In this document: in pieces, positions 59,203 to 64,000 of the stretch
Layout of the letters: each line of letters starts with the position of its first letter
How positions within the stretch are numbered: position 1 is the first letter of the stretch
Notes under the pieces: generated by a model
Told to the model about the DNA's origin: nothing
The model's input: only the letters and a program-made list of their open reading frames with translations
The model's database searches: none
From: Cylicocyclus nassatus
Taxonomy: Eukaryota > Nematoda > Chromadorea > Rhabditida > Strongylidae
Assembly: GCA_958299035.1 (NCBI GenBank)
Contig: CATQJL010000001.1
Span: 27,011,521 to 27,075,520, forward strand
Reading direction: 5' to 3'
DNA: 64,000 nt
Program-made: the position numbers and the translations under genes

Positions 59203-59358
59203 CAATCTGATTTAACGGGATTGGCGGCTCGAAGGCGGCCGCTCGTACCCGCGACGCAGTCTGCGTCTCTCTCGCCAGCGTGCTTTCTGGTCATTCCCTA
59301 GTTTGATCAATCTTCGAAGGCCCCGCCTTCCGACCGCCAATCCCGTCGAATCAGAGGG
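59203..59358. mobile_element. palindromic TA-flanked MITE, copy 5
   Basis: TA flanks at 59201-59202 and 59359-59360; ends CAATCTGATTTAACGGG and CCCGTCGAATCAGAGGG. Core includes CGACGCAGTCTGCGTCTCTC and GGCCCCGCCTTCCGACCGCC. The most diverged of the five ends. Confidence 0.85.
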
Positions 59359-59875
59359 TATGAGTCTCTCTATTTTGTAGGAAAGACAAAAGTGCCCATT
59401 CGTTTACAAAATTTTTAGGAGGGATCACTAAAGATATTATTGAAATATGCATAAATTCGCCAAAATCTAAATCTTGCGCCATTACATTCGTCTTAAACTG
59501 ATCGCATCTAGGCGATAAATGAGCGAAAATGCACTTTAGAAAACCCCCAAATTGTTCTACTGACACGGTGAACCTAAGTACGTTCTTGATCGGTAACGAC
59601 ATTTCACCTTTGGCTTTGTGAAAATTAAGCAATGCAGAGAAAACACTCTTAGCTTGGCAAAAAATATTCCTCACTACATTCAAAAGTGGGTAACCATAAT
59701 GATTGGTAAGGTGGCATCGAAAACCCCTGAGAAATCATGCATAAGGAAAAGTGGACTTTGAAAAAAATGATTGAACTTTGTTTCACAGCAATAATTGCAG
59801 AAAGTTGAGTAACAGATGTCAAGTACGGAAGTTAGCAGAATGGTTCAAAACCCTCGATAGACTTGCAATATTCTA

Positions 59876-60013
59876 AAGTCGACTGCACGAAATTGCCCAT
59901 ATCGCTGTAGGCTGAACGTATGCGAGCGTACCTGCAACGCGGCTGCCGAGATGACTCATCGCGGAAGAGACACGCTCGCTAGCATTCAGCCTGAGCAATT
60001 CCGTGCAGTCAAC
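59876..60013. mobile_element. 138-bp palindromic MITE
   Basis: Inverted ends TCGACTGCACGAAATTGC and GCAATTCCGTGCAGTCAA, with TA at 59874-59875 and 60014-60015. Inner pairs AGGCTGAACGTATGCGAGCG and CGCTCGCTAGCATTCAGCCT complete a hairpin. Confidence 0.8.
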
Positions 60014-60129
60014 TACGTCAAGTATTCTGCTAATTCCAGGATTAAGTGGTGCTGATGTTAGTATAATAATGATGTACACACTCAGCTCTTCTTTTGCGTG
60101 CAGTAGTTTTCTTCAAGAATAAACAATTA

Positions 60130-60195
60130 TGATGGATGCATCTCGCCTGTGGATAGTGTTTTGTATAATTGCAATAGAAAGATCGAAGGTGAAGA
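60130..60195 (+). CDS. possible first exon of a secreted protein
   Basis: ATG at 60130 follows TTTTCTTCAAGAATAAACAATT, which could be a trans-splice acceptor plus leader. It encodes MMDASRLWIVFCIIAIERSK, signal-peptide-like, and meets a donor AAG/GTGAAG. Without splicing it stops after 33 codons. The rest of the gene was not found. Confidence 0.22.
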
Positions 60196-60637
60196 GGAAC
60201 GAGAACAACGGAAAGCTGATCTCGATCTAGACTCCGCTTACGTAGTCGCGCTCCTTTGAGCAAACAAACGGTGTGCCATTGGCCAAACAATCTGCACTTA
60301 ATCTCCTTTCAATTCGCCATAGCACGAGTGTTTCAAAATGGATTATTGTATGCCTATGTAAATGTGACTTTTGTGTAGAAACCAAAAGGCATTTTTTTGG
60401 CTTTGAAACAAACCTTTCACCATTAGCTTGCTCTTCTTGGTTCGATTTTGAGGAAAACTCAACAACTTGGAAAGAGCAAGGGATTTATGTGAAAACAAAC
60501 ATTAACCTACCAATAACCTAGATAACTAACCTATCAGGCATTTGAGAGATGTTTAGAATTGACTATGGTGCAATTCACATTCTCTGCATGGTGCAGAGCG
60601 CCATATTGGTTTGAAAATTCGATAGTGCTGTGCAATG

Positions 60638-60707
60638 TACTTTTTTTAAAAGATAAAAAGCTCATGAGACCATACTTTTTTTAAAAGATAAAAAGCTCAT
60701 GAGACCA
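60638..60707. repeat. 35-bp tandem duplication, two copies
   Basis: TACTTTTTTTAAAAGATAAA AAGCTCATGAGACCA occurs twice without a mismatch, head to tail. Recent duplication or an assembly/replication slip. Confidence 0.95.
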
Positions 60708-61269
60708 CAGTATCATAGATGTTTGGAATTTTCTATCAGTGGTAAAACCTTGTGGGTCCCAAACCTTCCAGCAGTCACACACTCTCCAAGTTTTTCTTTT
60801 CATTCTGAAGTAAAGATTGTCCCAAAAGTAAACTTTTTTCTGAACAAATTAAGCTGTTTTTGTTTTCCTAGCAGAGTTATATCACTTGATAGAACGAAGC
60901 AAGCTCTATGAAAAGACCATCACTCCACATAAGTTGTAATCCAGGTAAAGTTTGAAGCCAAAATCAAAATTCATCACCTGAGAGTTGCATTTTTGCGAAA
61001 ATCCTACTAGCCTGAAATTTGTTTGTTATACAGTACACATAAGTCTCACTTAAATACGCCTTTACTGGATTTTTAAGCGCTTACAAGGGGACGATACTCA
61101 ATGTCCGTGGCCTTTTGAGACGAGATGTATACCAATAAACTCGTCTTCAAACGCTGATTTCGAATCTGACTTCCGCTTCTGCTAATCGTTTCTCTGAGAG
61201 AAGTTATGGAAGAGATTCGAGCCAACTTTGGCCGCCCAAGGATATGTCACCTAACGGCCTCTACCAGCG

Positions 61270-61336
61270 CCACGTTATTGTCTAGTGGTTGGTCTGATAG
61301 CCTCGTAACTTGATGCAGGTGTAGGTTCAAATCTTT
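61270..61336 (+). repeat. tRNA-derived block, plus arm
   Basis: Contains a box A-like TTGTCTAGTGGTTGG (61278-61292) and box B-like GGTTCAAATCT (61324-61334) at tRNA spacing. Acceptor-stem pairing is missing, so it is not a functional tRNA gene; it resembles the head of a SINE. Confidence 0.6.
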
Positions 61337-61535
61337 TTGTATCTTTATTTTGCACTGCTTCAATTAAACTTTTTCGAGATTTACTTGAATTATGATCATT
61401 GGATACATTTTAGCGCAAATAGTAATCGTTTTTTTTCCAAATTTCCACATTTTTTTGAAAAGTAAGGGCGCTTAGTCAGCTCGAAGATGCGAAGGAAGGT
61501 TTATTAAGGCAATGCAAAATTGAAAAACGGGAAAG

Positions 61536-61600
61536 GATTCGAACCTACACCTGCATCAACTCATGAGCCTATCGCACTAACCACTAGACCACACAGCACC
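61536..61600 (-). repeat. tRNA-derived block, minus arm
   Basis: Complement reads TGGTCTAGTGGTTAGTGCGA (box A) and GTAGGTTCGAATCC (box B, from 61536). Better preserved than its partner at 61270-61336, but no acceptor stem is visible. The inverted pair forms the arms of the foldback. Confidence 0.65.
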
Positions 61601-62289
61601 GGTCCTCTTGGCGGTCTGAACGTATTTCAGTGGGCAGCCAAAGCCTGCACAATCCCCTGTAACATCTTTGAAGCGATTAGCAGAAACGGAAGTCAGATTC
61701 GGAATCAGCGTGTCAAGACGAGTGTAATGGTATACAACTCATCTCAAAAGGCCACGGACACCGAGTATCGTTTCCTTGTTAGAAGGCGAAAAAAAATGAT
61801 GGTCAAAAATGACAAACTCTGCCTCTAGCCCCTCCCACATATGTCAATGTATACTACAAGTCGTGCTAGATATAACCTCAGAATTTACCCTGTTTGTACT
61901 TTGGGAAATCGGGAAATACCAAGTTCAACATAGAAAAATCGAAAAAAGTTACCTTTTTGCGTTATTGGGCTATTTCAAAATACAGTTTATGACCCGACAA
62001 AAATCCAACCAAGCACATGTTTGGTTACTACTACTGCATAATGACAAAGTTGGAGATCCGTATGAATTTTCTAGAAGGAGATCCGCTTTTTAGAGCGCCT
62101 GAAAAATTTGATTTTTGGTTCCAAATGTTACCTGAATTATGAGTTAGGCGCATTCTTTTGTTTTTTGATTAATTTAATTTTTTCTTGAAGAGCTTGGCTT
62201 AATCTGTGAAATGGTGCTCTTGCTAGGAATACAAAAACAGCTTAATTTGTTTCAAAGAGGATGCTTTTTTAGACAATCTAATAGATGAG

Positions 62290-64000
62290 TGCCTATGCAA
62301 TCGGATAGGTTGATTCATAATTAATGCACGTTTTCTATACTTCAACTTTCAACCGAAATAATTCTTTTTTGAAAAGACATTTCAGGGCGCAATAAAAGCT
62401 ACTGTAAGCATCAAATCAGTGGCTATAAAAAATACTTTTGCATGACTGTGTCTATCATAAGAAAGATTTTCTGGCTTGAAGATTGCCAGCAACTTTTTTC
62501 AGAAGCCTCTACTTTGAGAGAGCATAACTTATTTTGAAATAAAGTAGGATAAAGCAGACTTTGCTCATCGTGTAGCCAAGGGTCTCTTGAGCGGTAATGC
62601 CAAACTTGGATTTTATCGAAAATTTTTGAAAGAAAATATCGCGAAAAAGTCGAAAGTACTCACTTTTTTCTGGCATCTCAGCGGGTTCAAAAATCGGTCA
62701 TTTTTGAAATTATTTCAATTTTCTCTGCTTGAAAGTGAGAAAACCCTAGCCTGTTTTACCATCAAATGAACTAGGTCTACCCTAGCTGGATAGTGCAAAA
62801 GACATGCAATCGCCTTTTGCTTCAAAGTTTTATATGGCACGGAGGGGCCGCGACGATCAATCAAGTTCGCAATCGAATTTTTCGGCTCAGAATTCATGGA
62901 GAATTTTGCTCAAATAGCGTACTGTAGCACAAGGTTTCCTAATCCTCATGCATATTTTTCAAAATTAATCCGGCTATTCCTTATGGATTAAGGGCAAAAA
63001 GAGTGAAAAGCAAAAATTTTGTGATTTAGTCTCTTTTATTTGAAGGCTCAGAACTGTGAAATGAACGGAGATGTACGAAAGCGAAGGCCCGCATAAGAAA
63101 CTAAAAAAGACGCTCTTTATATTTTATATCGTAAAAAGTTTTTGAGGGAACTGACAACACATCAAATACCAGCTCTTGGAAGAAAGGGTGAGAAAAAAAA
63201 GAGAAAAACGTGCATTAATTATAAATCAACCTAATATTTAAGTTTTACTACCCAGCAATTTTTGATGAGAAGCGTGTTATGCTTGTTGTATTTATGTTAT
63301 TGAAAATGAGAATAATTGCTCTTATGTGTGCGGAAGCCGACTTTTTGTGAAAGCATTCTTGAAAATAGAATACCTAATTTGTTCGTTTTGGACAATTTAG
63401 AGTATAGCTTCTAATGTATTACAAAAAAAAACAATTTGGATATAATTGATGCTTCAAAATCTCGTCCTGGTCGCCTCATCCCAAACTGACAGCGTAAATT
63501 ATAGTCGAATTATCCTCCAAAAAAATTTTGCAGAATAAGCTGAAAGCCTCAAGCATTATTCTCTCGACACTTAAGAAAAAGGCATGGTGCTAATCATTAA
63601 GAACCAGCCTGCGCTTCTCGAAATTTCATAAATTGCTCGAACAATAATGCAGCACTAATAATGCACGAAAATAAGCTCTCGTCTTGTGCACTTCCAAAGA
63701 AACAAGATTGAGCAGAAGCTGGAGAAGGGTTTTTTGTTTGCAATTTGAGATATTCTTCATTTGGATAGCTTGCTGGGAGCTTGAGGGAGCCGATTATTCA
63801 TCGGGACACGAAGTTTTTGATTGTACGAATAACGCTGGAAACATTGGAAGTTTTTATCTCGCCTCTGATACCCTGATTTATGTTTTTTAGATCTTTTCTG
63901 AAATTGAGAATCCAGAGATTCTGCTATAATGGCCAACTCCATCAGGCGGAGATACGTCTGAATTATTTGGACTTATAGTCTTACCAAAATGTGACGGTCC
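62290..64000. other. no confident gene
   Basis: AT-rich. Near 63757-63890 a minus frame after TTTCCAG or ATTTCAG (KLRVPMNNRLPQAPSKLSK then stop) could be a terminal exon of a gene continuing beyond the window; the plus strand is open too. Confidence 0.35.

Larger units (their letters stand above)
61081..61781. mobile_element. 701-bp nested foldback with tRNA-like arms
   Basis: Ends TTACAAGGGGACGATACTC and the complement of TAACAAGGAAACGATACTC are shared with the element at 8495-9138. The arms (CAATGTCCGTGGCCTTTTGA, CGAATCTGACTTCCG and TCTGCTAATCG pairs) converge on a central unpaired region. Each arm contains a tRNA-like block, listed separately. It splits a mariner relative between AAGCGC and GAAGGCG. 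Confidence 0.8.
60813..62281. mobile_element. mariner relative interrupted by a nested foldback
   Basis: TA at 60811-60812 and 62282-62283; left end AAGATTGTCCCAAAAGTAAA, right end AGACAATCTAA. It matches 23410-24114 on both sides of a 701-bp insertion at 61081-61781. Without the insertion it would be about 768 bp. Confidence 0.72.

Noticed and set aside
61270..61336. intact tRNA gene
   Set aside because: Box A and box B are present but the acceptor and anticodon stems do not form.
61520..61828. 102-codon plus-strand frame
   Set aside because: It is antisense to the tRNA-like block and lies inside the nested foldback.

Overview
This 64 kb window is eukaryotic nuclear DNA and most likely comes from a nematode. 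The evidence is AT-rich sequence with short introns bounded by GTAAG and TTTCAG, a small secreted-peptide gene with a 51-nt intron, mariner, hAT, PIF/Harbinger-like and Helitron-like elements with canonical ends, the scattered TACTGTAGGATTACGGTA-type repeat vocabulary, and many long poly-G/poly-C runs. Large repeat-filled introns would fit a parasitic clade V (strongylid-like) worm, but that is inference. There is no bacterial gene organisation, rRNA gene, CRISPR array or intact tRNA gene. Most open frames over 60 codons are chance frames or repeat shadows.

Two genes are supported well. (1) A minus-strand homologue of TMEM41A (VTT/DedA family ER membrane protein) spans about 24.68-31.13 kb. 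Seven coding exons can be joined in phase and end in a proper stop; the first exon is not settled. Its introns carry a mariner-like element (26.08-26.96 kb), a TA-flanked MITE that ends 29 nt from a splice acceptor (27.18-27.60 kb) and a short tandem repeat. (2) A plus-strand two-exon gene at 17418-17654 encodes a 61-residue secreted peptide with four cysteines (C-x3-C, 15 residues, C-x3-C). It starts 15 nt after the end of a 3-kb foldback element, and part of its second exon is tandemly duplicated downstream. Several other spliced-looking exons (about 38.0-38.4, 40.4, 41.4, 43.3-43.6, 45.7, 46.3, 46.7, 48.7 and 57.8 kb) look coding but match nothing I recognise.

Layout. 0-14 kb is a repeat mosaic: hAT foldback 1637-2763, hAT MITE 3745-4081, decayed mariner transposase near 4.35-4.99 kb, three copies of a TA-flanked element with CAGGGTGTCC-type ends, a foldback at 8.5-9.1 kb, and a non-LTR reverse-transcriptase relic split by a MITE. 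14.4-24.1 kb holds the 3-kb foldback with the peptide gene, a TTCGAA-rich palindromic tract, a Helitron-like element, a TTA-flanked MITE, an RTE-like relic, a 57-60 bp minisatellite and a mariner relative. 24.7-31.1 kb is the TMEM41A-like gene. 32.2-33.7 kb is a decayed satellite of about 156 bp period. 34-51 kb is mostly AT-rich DNA with few recognisable repeats. 51.9-62.3 kb is again repeat-rich, with a 3.2-kb hAT foldback bounded by a perfect 8-bp duplication and a mariner relative carrying a nested foldback.

The most practically important observation is a perfect 25-nt SMART cDNA/whole-genome-amplification primer sequence inside one MITE copy (53724-53748), best explained as a library artefact in the assembly. 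I found no multi-gene system. The unusual themes are the abundance of foldback elements, the tRNA-like Pol III boxes inside two unrelated palindromic families, and the high density of G-tracts.
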